In this document: positions 1-44,789 of the stretch, in pieces
Layout: each line of letters opens with the position of its first letter
Position numbering within the stretch: the stretch's first letter is position 1
Assembly: GCA_039621445.1 (NCBI GenBank)
Contig: CP154954.1
Span: 38,115,703-38,179,702, forward strand
Direction of reading: 5' to 3'
DNA: 64,000 bases
Source: Euglena gracilis
Taxonomy: Eukaryota > Euglenida > Euglenophyceae > Euglenales
Notes under the pieces: model-generated
Database searches by the model: none
Seen by the model: only the letters and a program-made list of their open reading frames with translations
Told to the model about the DNA's origin: nothing
Position numbers and translations under genes: made by a program

Positions 1-2027
1 AGTGGTTTTTTTTTGGTACAGCCAATGGCGGCGCAGGAATTTTTTCCCTTTTTTCGTACTCCCTTGAGGCAAGCCGAAAAGGGAGGAAGGGACACCGAGG
101 GCGAAGCACAATGGCAAAGTGCGGAGCCCGAGGTGTCCAGAAAAAGGGAGACTTTTGAGAAGCCTAAGGTATCGGACTCCCACGACAGAGGAAGGGGGAG
201 GAAGGGACCAAGAGGGCGAAGCACAAGAAGATGCCGGCAAGGAAAGCAGGACCTCACCATCTCGCAGTGCGGAGCCCGAATGGTCAATTTGTGGCCCATT
301 TCTTTGGAACCTCGTGCTCCTCACTTTTTCCTTGTCCCGCAAGGTCTTTGTGCTTCGCCCTCGGTGTCCCTTCCTCACTTGTTGGTTTACCGCGAGGGAG
401 TGCGACTTGCTGAGCCCTTTTCTGGTGCCGTGCATGCCTGTTCCGAGAAGGAACGGAAGAGGAGCCTTTGGTGGAAGCGGCGCCTCGCCCGGGGCGAGGT
501 GCATCATCTCCACCATGGCCTTAACTGCCATTCCCCCCTTTAGAATTAAAAACAAACGCTGCTTTCCCTGGGTGTCCATTCCTCCCTGGCTTTTTTTTTT
601 TCAAACTCCCGCGCTCCCTCCAGGAAAACTGATGCCGAGGGCGAAGCGCAAAATGCCTTTCGAGGTGTCCCTGCTTCTCTTTTTTGTAAGAAAAGAGAAA
701 GGGGGGGTGGACGACCCCCCGTCTTTAAAAAAAATTTTATTCCTTTTTTATTTTTGGTCGCAAACCCCGCATCGGTTTTTTGGCGATTTTTCTTTGTCTG
801 ACCATGCTCAAAAATGATGGGCAATTTTCAGGGTTGAGGAGGTCATTTTGGATTTGGGGATCGGATTTTCACCAACAAATCCCCAACTAATTAACTCCCC
901 TTTGGCTGACCCACGAATCCAAGGGGATTCAGAAGCGATGGGGGGGGGACGGAGGGGAACCAGCGTGCACAACACGTCAATGAATTATGCCAATAAGAGT
1001 TGGTTGGGCAAGGTTTACGCTCGCTCTAAGGGAAGGGAGTGAAACGATGCGGTGCAGCGGTGGTCAGAACCCTGAGCAAAGGAAAACACACACATATTTT
1101 CATTCTGGGCCGGTTGCTGAAAACCTCTGGGCGTCCAAAACCTTGGTGGGGGGGTCTTATTTTGGTTGATTTCTTCACAAACCGGAAATTGCACCATGCA
1201 CACAAATTGCAGTGAACCCCCCGGGGGGGAGTCTCTAGCAGGGCAAGCCAGTGTAATTCTTTCCCCAGCGGCAGGCGCAATTGCTGGAAAATTTGTATCA
1301 CACCCCCAAAAGCCCGCCAAAAATGCCCCTTTTAGCAATTTTTGGATTTTTTGAACAAAATTAGTGGGGGACAAACCGTTAAAAACCCCATTTCCACCTC
1401 GGCGCACAGTGAAGGAGAAAAATTTATTCCAGCGGGGGGGACCCCTGGACCCTCTCCCAAAAATAAAAACTGAGGCGAAACCGGCCGAACTTTGTAATCC
1501 TAATTTGCTCAAAGACCCCAGGCCTCAAGCTCAAGCCTCAAGCCTCAAGCCGGGAAGAAAAAAGCCACTAGCTTGACCCCCCCTGGCGGAGGGGGGGGCA
1601 CAAATAACACGCCGTCCTTTGTCATTTTTGTGCCCGAAAGAATCTAAAAGAAGAAAATTTCAGGGAAATTTTTCTCCCCGCTCAGCGCCACAGTTTTCAT
1701 TTTAAGGGATTGGTATCTTGGGGGCTCTTGTTTCATCTTGGGAGCTCTTGGGGTGCAGTTTTACCTTCATCTGTTCTATTTTGTGATGCGAACTTTCCAA
1801 GGTGCGGTGTTGAAAACTGTGCTGAACATCGATCAGGGTGTACAGTGGGATACACTACTAACAGCTGTCACCGATGCCTGCTAAGCGTTCCGCCTTCCAT
1901 TCCGCTTACACACGTGCTGCAAGGCAGCCAGGCTCTAACGGGGGTGGCGCTGGGCCACTGAGTGATGGAAACATATGCCGGGCAGCGCAGGTCAAGCAAG
2001 ATAGAAGTCCAGAAGTCCTCCGACCCC
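1..2027. other. 3' flank of coiled-coil gene, no gene seen
   Basis: No frame has the exon-type codon bias. It holds Phe/Leu-rich shadows, short direct repeats of a CTCAAGCCTC unit at 1,521-1,551, and several G-runs. Presumably 3' UTR plus spacer. Confidence 0.4.
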
Positions 2028-34925
<32,898 letters not shown>

Positions 34926-35149
34926 CTGGGGCGCCGCCATCTATTGGGGTGGGTGGGCTGGGGGGGGGGGGGGGGGGGAACATCCCAGCCAGAGAATGGG
35001 GGCAGTGCTCAAAGCATGGTGGCCAAGCGTCAAACAGAAGAGGCCGAAGCTGCAGGTGCCCGCGCCATCTGTTTCCCCCTGAATACGAACCAGACACACC
35101 GACCCGTTTGGGTGCCCGTAGAAACAAACCTCATCCAGGGACCTGTCCT

Positions 35150-35530
35150 CGAAAAAAAGCACAAAAATGTACAAAAATATTCAAAAAAAGTGCAAAAAAT
35201 GCGCGGAAATGTGCATTTTTTGAAGAAGAAAAAAAATGTGCAAAAATTTTCAAACCCTGAGAGAAAGGCCCAAAAATCACGAAAATGCAATAATTGCCCC
35301 AAAAAACATGTGAAAAATGGCACCAAATTTGCAAGAATTGTGAGGGAAATGTCTTCAAAAAATGCAAAAATGGTCAAAAATGCAAAAAAAAAGGTTGAAT
35401 CACAAAAAAAATGCACCAAAAAGCAAAAAAAAAACTAAAAAAAAGGAAAAATACACAAAAAAATGAAAAAAAAACGAAAATGTGCATTATTATGAAAAAA
35501 ACTAAAAAAAATGCAAACCTAATGCCAAAC
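35150..35530. repeat. A-rich tract with ATGCAAAAA motifs
   Basis: Dense AAAAATGC and ATGTGCA words on an A background; similar words recur at 53.7-53.9 and 57.3-57.6 kb. No coding bias. Confidence 0.6.
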
Positions 35531-36954
35531 TTAGGCGGCGTAAATTGCCCATGAAAAAAATTGACTGAAGTGTCACCCGGAACAGCAGAAAAATGCTCTA
35601 AAAAACAGCCAAAATTTTCGAGTTGCACATCAAGTCAAAAAATTTTGATGGTATTGACCACAGAACAGATGAAGCGGAAAACCGCTTCGATGATTTATGA
35701 ATTTTATTTTTATTTTTAGCAGAAAACTATGGAAATACGAAGCAGCAAAATGTTGTAGAAAATTTACTATTATGGACAAACAACGAATGATAACATCTGT
35801 CTGGCACACAGACAGATACATAATGTGAGCATATATTTCGAAAATACCTGTGTACACCTAACACATAAGTATAACAACGAAAATAAATTAAAATACCTAA
35901 TGAAGCGGAATACCGCTTCATCGACACCCATAGTCGTGATATTACATGAAGTGCAACTGAATCAGAACTAACAGGAATACAATCACATTTATGCTTTACA
36001 GGATAAAACGGAGGAGAGACCACGTTTTGTATTTGTGATTCACTCTACCTGACACGGACGTTGGCTACCGTCGGAGTCGGTTGTTTCTGCGGGCTTCCGG
36101 GGCCGCAAGCGGCGGAAGCAGGCACCCGGCAGCCGCGTGGCTCCCTGCCTTGCACTGCTGGAGACAGAATGGTTCTAGGCCTAGACTGAATGTAGAACTA
36201 ACATTTGAGGTTCGTGATGTACTTGGCAGTTGGGTGGTTGCGTAGTGCGCGGGACAAATGCGTTGGTCCATGAAAAGTAGGTAATGAAGACAAAGCAAGC
36301 GGTTTTACGCTTGGTTTGCAAGTATTTGACAAAACTTCATAAAAAGGGGAGAGGCTGGACCGGGTCCAATTCACTTCCCCGTACCCCTGAACGGTGCCCA
36401 GCCATCAGGGGTTCGGTTACGGCTTTTGCTGGACCGGGCAGGCGATCGCACAGTCCAGGCTCACCAGTCATCTCGGTACATAAACGTAGTGTACGATGAA
36501 CCTTGTATTATGCACTTTGTGGTTCAGTCAAACGTTAAACGGTTAACAACATCGCGTATCGAATTCCAATACTGACAAAGCCAGACAGAATACAACGGCA
36601 GAATGAACAGGAGGCGGTTCCGCTTCCTTTTAATAAGGTGTCCAATATGCTTAGTGTTACTCGCGAGCTAGATAACTGTTTACCGGTTGCATGTACTGTG
36701 AACAGAGTAACAATCGTAATGTTAGCATCTAAATGGAAGAACGCGGATACAGTGGTGGACCGAAGCCAAGATTGGTCCACCGCAACTTGTCGTGCACGTA
36801 TCTCATCCTTTGGCACGACACTTGCACTGAGTTCATCGAGTCCATGAGAAGTCCTCTGCAAACATGACCTTGGCGGAGTTTTTACACCCAAAGTTATGAT
36901 GGAAGACAGTTCCTTAGGCGGCCTAACTCGCACTTAGCTTTGAAATGACTGTAA

Positions 36955-37446
36955 ATTTGCGCCGATGCGCAAATCCAAAAAAAAAGTTTGGTTTTCGAAC
37001 ACCGTGGCCTGAGACTCAGGACAGTCTGAAAACAGTGTCTCCCTGCACCCCAGGGCCTGGGGACGACAGCAACGACCTGGAACTTCACGGTCTACGGGCA
37101 CAGCGTTCCCGGGGTCCAGTGTGCATGAACACACAGCGCCGGGCGATGACACGAGGGGATTCCATTGCACATTTGCTCTTTGGCGCAAATTTTAATTTCA
37201 TTACCAAAAAAACATTTGCGCTTTGGCGCAAATTTTTGACTTTTTTGTAATTCAACATGTGGGTGACCATTGCCGCACTTGGGCAATGATAACAACGTTT
37301 GCGTCAACATGTGTTTCCATTTGCGCCAAAGCGCAGTGGGCAGGCTCATGAAATATGGAAATTTAAGAGTTACCTTGCGCCAAAGCGCAAATAGAAATAC
37401 AATTTTTAAAATTGCAAAAGCAACATGGCTTGCGCCGAAGCGCAAA
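36955..37446. repeat. hairpin family B (ATTTGCGC-N4-GCGCAAAT)
   Basis: Copies at 36,955-36,974 (loop CGAT), 37,171-37,190 (imperfect), 37,214-37,233 (loop TTTG), 37,319-37,336 (partial), 37,374-37,391 (loop CAAA) and 37,429-37,445 (loop CGAA). The stem is up to 8 bp. Six within 500 bases. Confidence 0.8.
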
Positions 37447-38011
37447 CATAAACACTTGAAACTTATCTCACAATGGAGGGAGAGAACGGCCCAGGCAGAG
37501 TGTGAACACCAGAGGTGATAGAGCACAAAAATGAAGGACAGGGGGATGGAAACCTACTCTCAGTCTCGAACTTTGGCGGTGTTCATGATGGAGACCAAGC
37601 ATATGAAGGTATAATGTGAGCTTGTGTTATGTTGCTGTTGAAGCGGAAAAGCGCTTCGCATGCATTATGAGAGGTGAGTTATACAAACGTTTTACTTTGC
37701 ATGCATATGACAATTGCAATTGAGATTGACAATCAGTATTGTTTGTGCCGTCTTCACGTAGACCCCATCCAGATCACCCTGCAGGGAATGCACCAGGGCC
37801 CGGGTTGCACTTGTATGTCACTTTCTGGGTGAGGTTACATGCAATGATTTAATCTAAATGTTTTTGAATGTTTTTGAATGTTTTTGTTTTTAATCTAATG
37901 TTTTTGAATATGTCCAGTTTGGTAGGCTAAATACAAAGATGTGTGATGCTTGAAAATGCTCATTTCCTTTGTGACGTGTTACTTGGTGTCCCCAAATGTG
38001 TCCCGGTGCAG

Positions 38012-38288
38012 CCGACGTTGCCCACCTCGTTCCTGTGGAGGTCGTCTGGTGGTTCCTCCGGCGGTTGGAGGTGGCCACCGCCGACTGGGTGATTGTGATG
38101 AGCTCCCGGGCGGTGTTGACCGCCCAGCTGGCCGTGCGGGCCGGGAGTGCCATCAACCTGCTGTGGGGCATCCCGACCCTCCAGTCGGGAGACGCGGAGG
38201 TGCAGCAGCGCTGCCTGGACGACGTCGGCCGGGAGGTCCGGGTGGCCGACGGGCTGCCCCCAGTGGTCTGGGTTCAGGATGGCACATG
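38012..38288 (+). CDS. exon of plus-strand gene, globular part
   Basis: One frame is open and G/C-biased from the acceptor at 38,009-38,011 to a TGA at 38,287-38,289. A donor GTTCAG after V-V-W (about 38,270) would avoid that stop. Contains D-D-V-G-R-E-V-R-V-A-D-G near its end. Confidence 0.55.
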
Positions 38289-39159
38289 ATTTCTTTCACG
38301 TGTTGTCCCCGAACGTGAAATTTGTTTTGTGGTTTCATTACATCCTTATGATGTGTCATGGCAACAATCAAATTCCATTCAGTGTTTTGCTTTTGTTTCT
38401 CTTTTGATCATCAAAAATGAAGCGTAAAACCGCTTCAAATGATTTTCCTTCACATCCGCTTCAAATGATATTCGTTCCGAGTTAAAGCGTTCCAAATCCA
38501 TTTCGCCTGTGCATTGCCCTGTGGCCAAGGACGTCCACCTGAGGATCGTCCACCACGTGGCCCTGAACGTCTCTGGCTTCATCCTGGAGGGGACGGAGAC
38601 CACCCCCACAGCGGCCGACGCAGGGGGAGCCCCCGGCCAAGCAGGGCGGCCGGGACCCGAAGGAGTCCAAGTCCAAGGAGACCAAAGAGTCCCAGGACAA
38701 GCCCAAGGAGAAGGAGTCCAAGGACAAGCCCGACAAGAAGACCAAAGACACACCCAAGAACGGCACTCGGGGGAAGCAGTTCCGCCTCCTCGCAGCCTGC
38801 CCGGCACTCCTACGAGTCGTCCCCGGAACCGCCTGAGTGCCCGACACACAGGGAGAGGCCCAATGGTGCATTTGCTATAATGTCTCTTTCATTATGTCAT
38901 GTTTCAGGTTACCAGTAATTTAATATTTATCTCAGATGAAGCGTTTTTCCGCTTCCTTGAAAAAATCTCAATAATTCTTCCACTATTTGATGTGTGTTCG
39001 CATTCTGCTGTAAATGGTTTGCATCAACGTTCAAAACAAAAGCATCTTGTCGTAACTACGGTTATCTGTGTGTTATGTCTCCGGTCTGCGCCGCCCCTGA
39101 TGCCGAGGAAGCGGTCCGCCCTGGAGAACATCCAGGAGATGGTGGTGGACGACGAGTGA
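38012..39159 (+). CDS. small plus-strand gene, product unrecognised (gene-level model)
   Basis: Three or more exon-like blocks with strong third-position G/C, embedded in A/T-rich DNA with hairpins. Block 1 (38,012-38,288) follows acceptor GGTGCAG and is globular-looking (V-V-W-W-F-L-R-R-L-E-V-A-T-A-D-W-V-I-V, then S-A-I-N-L-L-W-G-I). Block 2 (38,530-38,870) begins D-V-H-L-R-I-V-H-H-V-A-L after an AAG acceptor and becomes Lys/Glu/Ser-rich. Block 3 (39,101-39,159) reads R-K-R-S-A-L-E-N-I-Q-E-M-V-V-D-D-E and stops. The 5' end was not found. The A-D-W-V-I-V-M-S-S-R motif faintly recalls the late strand/loop of fucosyltransferase-like enzymes, but I do not claim it. Confidence 0.5.
38530..38860 (+). 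CDS. exon of plus-strand gene, Lys-rich, two apparent frame changes
   Basis: The first frame is good to the G5 run at 38,623-38,627 (ends F-I-L-E-G-T-E-T-T). The next frame is good from there to the G5 run at 38,769-38,773 (K-E-S-K-S-K-E-T-K, K-D-K-P-D-K-K-T-K). The third frame is good beyond it (S-S-S-A-S-S-Q-P-A-R-H-S-Y-E-S-S). Each step skips one G in the same direction. A donor GTGCAT follows at about 38,865. Confidence 0.5.
39101..39159 (+). CDS. last exon of plus-strand gene
   Basis: Short, G/C-biased, ends with an acidic tail V-V-D-D-E and TGA at 39,157-39,159. Basic start (P-R-K-R-S). Acceptor uncertain. Confidence 0.5.
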
Positions 39160-42100
39160 GCGGGCGGCTGCGGCGGCCGCGGTGGCAGCGGGCGGCTGGT
39201 GCCGCCGGCGAGGGAGGGACAAGCGAGACCCAGACCCAGACCAGACCCAGACCAAGACCCAGAACCGGTCCTCAACCATTCACACAGCTTCGCACACCGC
39301 ACACGCCCATTTCGCCGTGTCTTCCATTTGTGTTTGTCTTTGGCATGGCTGTGGAACTTGGGGCTTTGGGGGGTTGTCGGATCTGTCACCTTTGTGTAAG
39401 AATAAGATGATAAATCCACAAAACGCTCAGTTCATGCCTCAGCTTTGGAATACAATACAGCTTTTCAATAATGTTCGATGAGGTATTGACGTTTGTTGGG
39501 TATTTCATGTTTGGGGTTATGCTGATACACTCTCCATTCAGATGGTTCAGTTTTGTTCGCACTCAAATGGACTCAGTTTGGGAGCCTGACCTGCATAAAA
39601 TTTCTGCACTCCAGCTTGAGGAAGCGGAAAACCGCTTCTTCGTTTTTCTGTTTGTTTTCAAAGGTTTTCCCTCCCTGCCCACTCCTTATGGCTGAGTACC
39701 TGAAGCGTGGACACATATAATACAGGTCTGTATTGTTCCTTGTCTTGGATTTGCATTCCATTTATGGTGTTTGTAAAATCTTCTGTGGATCATGTTTGTT
39801 AAACTGATGACAATTGTTCACTGCTGATTACGTTTTATTCATTATACCTTTTGAAATGATGAACAATGGTATGTCTGGAATGATTGCTGACTGCCTGATT
39901 TTGAAGCGGAATGACATTTTTACCGCTTCATGCTTTTCTCCTTTCTGTTTTTCCCCCTTTTCAGGGGGTTTCAGGCGGTGGCATCGAATATCAGGTGTGA
40001 ATCTGCTCATTCTGTGTGGGTTTGTAATTCTTGTACGGTTTTCGTTCGTTTGCACATGATTTGAAAAAAAATTTTCGGGTCTGTTTTGGAGTTTATAGGA
40101 CTCCGAGTGCACCTTCCAGAAACCTCAAAAAAATGGGCCTTTTTGGAAGCGGTTTTCTGCTTCCTTTTCCGTTTCGGACGGGTCAGAAATTTTGGGTAAT
40201 TTACGTCTCCTAAGCCAAACGCTTCGCCCCCCTCTCCTTATCCAAGGTTTACTTCCTTTCAGCCATTTTCTTAGGAAGTTGATGGGTTGTGCACATCAAT
40301 CGTGTCAGTCCTTTTTGACTTGCTCTTTTCTCTTTGACCCAAACTTGTGGGCAAAAATGGAGCCACCATAAACCCACGCCCAAAGGTCTTGGATAGCTGG
40401 CATATGTTCAATTGAACGTCTTCAAAAGGCACAACAGCACATTGACTAATTTTCAGTGCCAATTCATCAGCCCCCCCCCCATTTATAACCCCCCCTTGGG
40501 CCAGCCAACCGAAGCACTACTTGACACCTTGGAAAAGAAAAACGAAAACGGTCACAGACAGTTTGTTTGCCCTCAAACCCCACAAATGTGAAATCAAAAT
40601 GTTTTTCACAGTTTTAATGTCCCGGCCGTCATAAAATATTTTACCAAATGTGCCAGAATGGGTGATTTGGGGGCATTCTGGAACATTTTGGGGAGTTTCC
40701 AACGACTCCTTGATTTACACCGCCCCACTTATAACCCCCTCCCCTTCGGCTGACCAAACCAAAACACAAACCCCCCGAAATTTAAAAGTGTGGGGATTTA
40801 ATAGTTTGAACAATGTCTGAATTCATGGAAAAGACGACTCTGGAAAGTCATTGCATTGGTGGTGTTGGGGATCCGACCGGGCCACTGTGCCAAAGCCACC
40901 ACCCCAAGTGTGCCGAGACACAGGGTCATTTAGCGCCTTCCTGTCTGTCTCGCAGTGGGCCTGAATACAGGTGGGTCGGGTATCGGTTACAGTCTGGTTG
41001 GTAGGTGGGGGGGATGGTCACCCCCCCAAAATATCCAGGAGGTGGGAAGATGGATCCCAGGCGTATATGAAGCCGAAGGGCCTCCCCACCAAGGGGGGAG
41101 CAGCCAGCCAGCAGCCTGTTTCTAGTCCTGGACCTCCCTCCCCCATCGACGAATTTCATTTCCAGTCCAGCCCCCCTTTGTGCGGCTGGACAGTGCTTTA
41201 GATGGCTGGACAGATTTATTTTTGCTCTGGAGGTGCAACGATGGGCCAACACTGGGCAAAAATGGGTCGGAAATGGGTTGCCCAGCTCAAAGTTGGGGTC
41301 GTAAATCGATTTTTTGCATAGCTGCCAAGCATTTTTTGCAGTTTCAATTTTTGCCATATGGTTCGACCCCCAGTCGCTTCCACTTCTAGCCACACCCCTA
41401 CTGAGCTACTGGGGAGGGCAGCCAAGGGCCTTGTGGGGAGGGGAGTTGGCACCGGGTCGCGGGGGGGGGGGGTCGCGGGGGAAACACCCCCTGAACAGAG
41501 TACACAGAGAGTGGTTGTACCTGGCAAAAGACCGATCATCCGTGTGAAGATAATACGCTGTTTTTTTTGGGGGGGGGACTGAGAATGATGGATCCTAATT
41601 TCAAAAGACGTGTTCTTGAACAAAAACGTACAGGGGATTGAACCCGGAGCTCCCAGTGGGTGCATAGGCCACATGTTTTGTACATATTTCAACCATGACA
41701 TCCCTGAACTGGACAGGGGTAACTGATCTGGCTGCACATACATCACTGGTTGTGGGATCTGACCAACCTCCTGATGGGAGGGGAACACCACCTCTGATCC
41801 CCAGGGTATGCCACCCCTGGTGGCAGTGAAGAAGAAGCTGCAGCTCCTGACTGTTGGGAGGTGTCTGTACCCCCACCCCCCCCCCTTTTTAGAGGTTATG
41901 AAAATAGCAATAAGCACGTTTTGGGATGTTTTGGTGTTTTCCATACGAAAAAACATGGTGAAACTTCAAGAAATGAGCATTGAAGAGTTATTTCCAAAGA
42001 GAAAATCACGGATTTTCCAACCATTTTGCCTTGGTATCTGGCCCTTTGCTTGTGCACACAACCAGAAACTTTCCCGGCCCTGTACCGAGGAGGAGGGTCC

Positions 42101-42566
42101 AAGCCCCATCAGGGCTTCCATATGTCCCCCCAGCAACATCATCACATTGTTGGGGACCCCTCCCACAGCAGGAGGTTCCCGAGGGCACAACTATCCCCCC
42201 GCAACAGTTGGAACTCCCCTGGAGCGTGGATACAAAAACATGATTCACATCGGGGAAGGTGAGCCCAGAGTCAGATGTAAAAAAAAAGATACCAGTTGTA
42301 TGTAACATCGCAGACAGTGAGGGAGGGAAGGAGGGGTGTGCCATAAAGTGCCCAAAGGCACTGATGCCCGTGCAGGCGGCAACCGTATTGGCGAATTATA
42401 TTCACAGCACCTTGCAATGTGGTTGGAGGGTAAAAGGGTTTGCTCAAGAATACTGGTCACCAGAACAGACTGCGGCTGGGAAAGGTTGCCCTGATGCGCA
42501 AAGAGCGAAGGAGATTTGGAGGCCGGAAATTACCAAATAATATGTGTGTGTGTCTATTTATATATA

Positions 42567-42602
<36 letters not shown>

Positions 42603-43361
42603 TGTATGTATGTATGTATGTATGTATGTATGTATGTATGTATGTATGTATGTATGTATGTATGTATGTATGTATGTATGTATGTATGTATGTATGTATG
42701 TATGTATGTATGTATGTATGTATGTATGTATGTATGTATGTATGTATGTCTGTATGTATGTCTGTATGTCTGTATGTATGTCTGTATGTATGTATGTATG
42801 TATGTATGTATGTATGTATGTATGTATGTATGTATATATATATATATATACGTGTGTGTGTGTGTGTGCGTGTGTGTTTGCTTGTGTGTGTGCCTTTGGT
42901 GCATGTATTCATATATGTGTGTATATAATAATATAATATATAATTGACATAATCATTGCCGTCTGCACCCTTTTTGGATGCCACAGTCATCAGCAATCAC
43001 TTTGGGACTCCACCACAGAACCGCCCTCCCACCACCCCACGCCGCATGTGCACCAAAGCAGTCTTCCCACCGGCAAAGGGGTGGGAGAAGGAGGCAGGGA
43101 GCAGGGCCAAAGGGGGGTCAGGGGGAGAGGAAGGGGTGGGCGTCGCCCTCGTGGGGCACGCCCCGCTTGTGCCCGGCGGCAGGGCTGGGGACAGGGCATG
43201 AAGTGAGAGGGGGGGAGAGGAGGGGGGGGACCCGGACCCTTCCATGGGGGGGTCGGACAGCGCCAGGCCTTAAACCAGACAGAAGCCGAAATGCATCTAA
43301 GGGGGGTCAGACCCCCCCTCTCCCCTGTGCAAAACCAACGATCACTTAATATCCTGGCTAG
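39160..43361. other. spacer with no confident gene
   Basis: Besides hairpins and the TATG array, the plus strand at 42,255-42,540 has an open frame (S-D-V-K-K-K-I-P-V-V-C-N-I and A-A-T-V-L-A-N-Y-I-H) that reads like protein but lacks the local codon bias. A (CAGACC)n run sits at 39,226-39,260. Confidence 0.35.
42574..42834. repeat. (TATG)n microsatellite
   Basis: About 65 tetranucleotide units with a cluster of CTGT variants at 42,748-42,790, flanked on both sides by (TA)n. Confidence 0.95.
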
Positions 43362-43482
43362 GGAGGGGGCTCGGCCGTGGTGCGCCGTATGCCCGGCCGG
43401 GGGTGAGCGGCGGGCGGGGTGGCTCGCGCACCGACAGGGCGAGCTCCATGCCGCTCAACAGGAGGGACAGCTGCTCTCCCCT
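43362..43482 (-). CDS. isolated minus-strand exon, helix then Pro-rich
   Basis: Acceptor CCCCGCAG at 43,483-43,485 gives phase-0 R-G-E-Q-L-S-L-L-L-S-G-M-E-L-A-L-S-V-R-E followed by P-P-R-P-P-L-T-P-G. Strong third-position G/C. It could be an upstream exon of the coiled-coil gene, which would place the 35-40 kb island inside an intron. Confidence 0.5.
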
Positions 43483-44014
43483 CTGCGGGGAGGTGGGGGG
43501 GGGGGAGGGAGGTCGGGTCGACTGACTCAGGGACGGGTGTGAAGATTGCGGGGCTTCCGTGCCATCAGCACACAAATGGGTCGGCGGGAGGAGGGTCCGT
43601 GGCCTGGCATCAGACCCATCCGTTGAAAAACTGCACAAGCTTAATTCAAGAAAGTAACAAGGTTGAGAAGAATGACCATTTCATTTCATTGCATCAGCTG
43701 GGTGATCAAAAAAAACATCAACCCCCCCCGGGAAGCTGTCCTCTAGTCACCTGTCTCCATGGGGACCTGTCACCAGCCTCGATACTCGCTGACTTGTATG
43801 GTGACAGTTTCAGTTTCCCGGCAGGGGATAGCTCGGGAAGTTTTGCCTTTTTTTCAGCAAAAAAATGCGAAGAGTGTCAAAGAGACAGGTCAGCAGGTAC
43901 TAAGGTAGGAGACAGGTCCCTGTGAAGACAGCAGGTACAGAGGGTAGAGGACAGTTTCCCGGGGGTGGTGGGAGCCATGCCCGAGAACCTGCCAGGGTGC
44001 TGCCCGGAAGCAGG

Positions 44015-44155
44015 GATGGGATACCCGCTGTCTGGTGGCACTGTCCTTGCTGCTGGTACTGCGGGAGCTGAGCGGGGGCTGGCTGAACGGCCGCTGCGGA
44101 GAGGCGAACCGGACCGGCTGCCAAGCAGCACTCCTCAAAGGTCAGCTCAATGCGC
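44015..44155 (-). CDS. possible minus-strand exon
   Basis: Reads R-I-E-L-T-F-E-E-C-C-L-A-A-G-P-V-R-L and A-Q-L-P-Q-Y-Q-Q-Q-G. Protein-like but with weaker codon bias, and the borders are unknown. Confidence 0.3.
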
Positions 44156-44565
44156 CATGACAACTCGCAAAGCCGGCCGGCTGGAAAAAAGGTGCTGGCT
44201 GGACCCCCCCAAGGGGGTGGGGGTCCAGGGAGGTGGTTTGAACCCGGCTGGGACCCAAAAACGGGCAAAACAGCCCAAATCCAGCTGGGATGCATTTTTT
44301 CAGCTGAATTTTTGGGTGAAAACCCCCGAAAATGCCAAAAAATGACCATTTGTTTGGCCATTTTTGAACCACTTTTTTTTGCACCAAAAACTGTTTTGGT
44401 CGAGCCCAGCTTTGCCCAGCTGCGAAAAAATTTATAACTTTTCTTACCGCTTGACCCTGGGGTGGGGTCTGCAGCCTGGCTGGGAGGTGCTGGCTGGACC
44501 CCCCCCCCCCCGGGAGAAGGGTGGCAGCAGCAAGATTATACTTGCCCCCCCCAGGCTGGGGCGCC

Positions 44566-44781
44566 AAATAAAATCTCTGGGGGAGTCCAAAATTTCTTTT
44601 GCAGATTTATTGATGGAGTAGGGTTGGGGTTAGGAGTTCGGCCTGACTTTAAGCCTAACACCTAACCACCTAACACAATCTATAAGTTGGACCAAAAGTT
44701 GGGCCTAACTCCTAACCCTAACCCTATTTCATCAATAAAACAAAAAAAATTGACCCCCCTGGAGATTTTACTTATTTCAAG
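44566..44781. repeat. long imperfect inverted repeat (foldback element)
   Basis: Left arm from AAATAAAATCTC through TTTATTGATGGAGTAGGGTT and GGGTTAGGAGTT to about 44,650. Right arm is its complement from about 44,697 (AACTCCTAACCCTAACCCTA, then CATCAATAAA) to GAGATTTTACTTATTT. Arms about 85 bases, spacer about 45. Likely a MITE. Confidence 0.75.
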
Positions 44782-44789
44782 GAAAAGGC

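Larger units (their letters stand above)
35660..40165. repeat. hairpin family A (GAAGCGG-N4-CCGCTTC)
   Basis: At least nine copies: 35,671-35,688; 35,902-35,919; 36,611-36,626 (one mismatch); 37,640-37,656; 38,419-38,436; 38,938-38,955; 39,621-39,638; 39,903-39,929 (longer loop); 40,145-40,164. Stems of 6-7 bp are conserved and loops vary (AAAA, AATA, TAAAAC, TTTTT, TTTTCT). No copies were seen outside this island. Confidence 0.8.

Noticed and set aside
41630-41700. tRNA or SINE: GGGTTCAATCCCC box-B-like motif on the minus strand
   Set aside because: No cloverleaf, acceptor stem or matching A box found upstream; the same stretch is also an open frame.
42574-42834. CRISPR array
   Set aside because: A simple tetranucleotide repeat without spacers, in eukaryotic-type DNA.
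42516-42947. Long Tyr/Met/Cys/Val frames
   Set aside because: Pure translation of the TATG microsatellite; all six frames are open.
44618-44735. Internal telomere
   Set aside because: Only two to three CCCTAA-like units per arm, and they belong to an inverted repeat.
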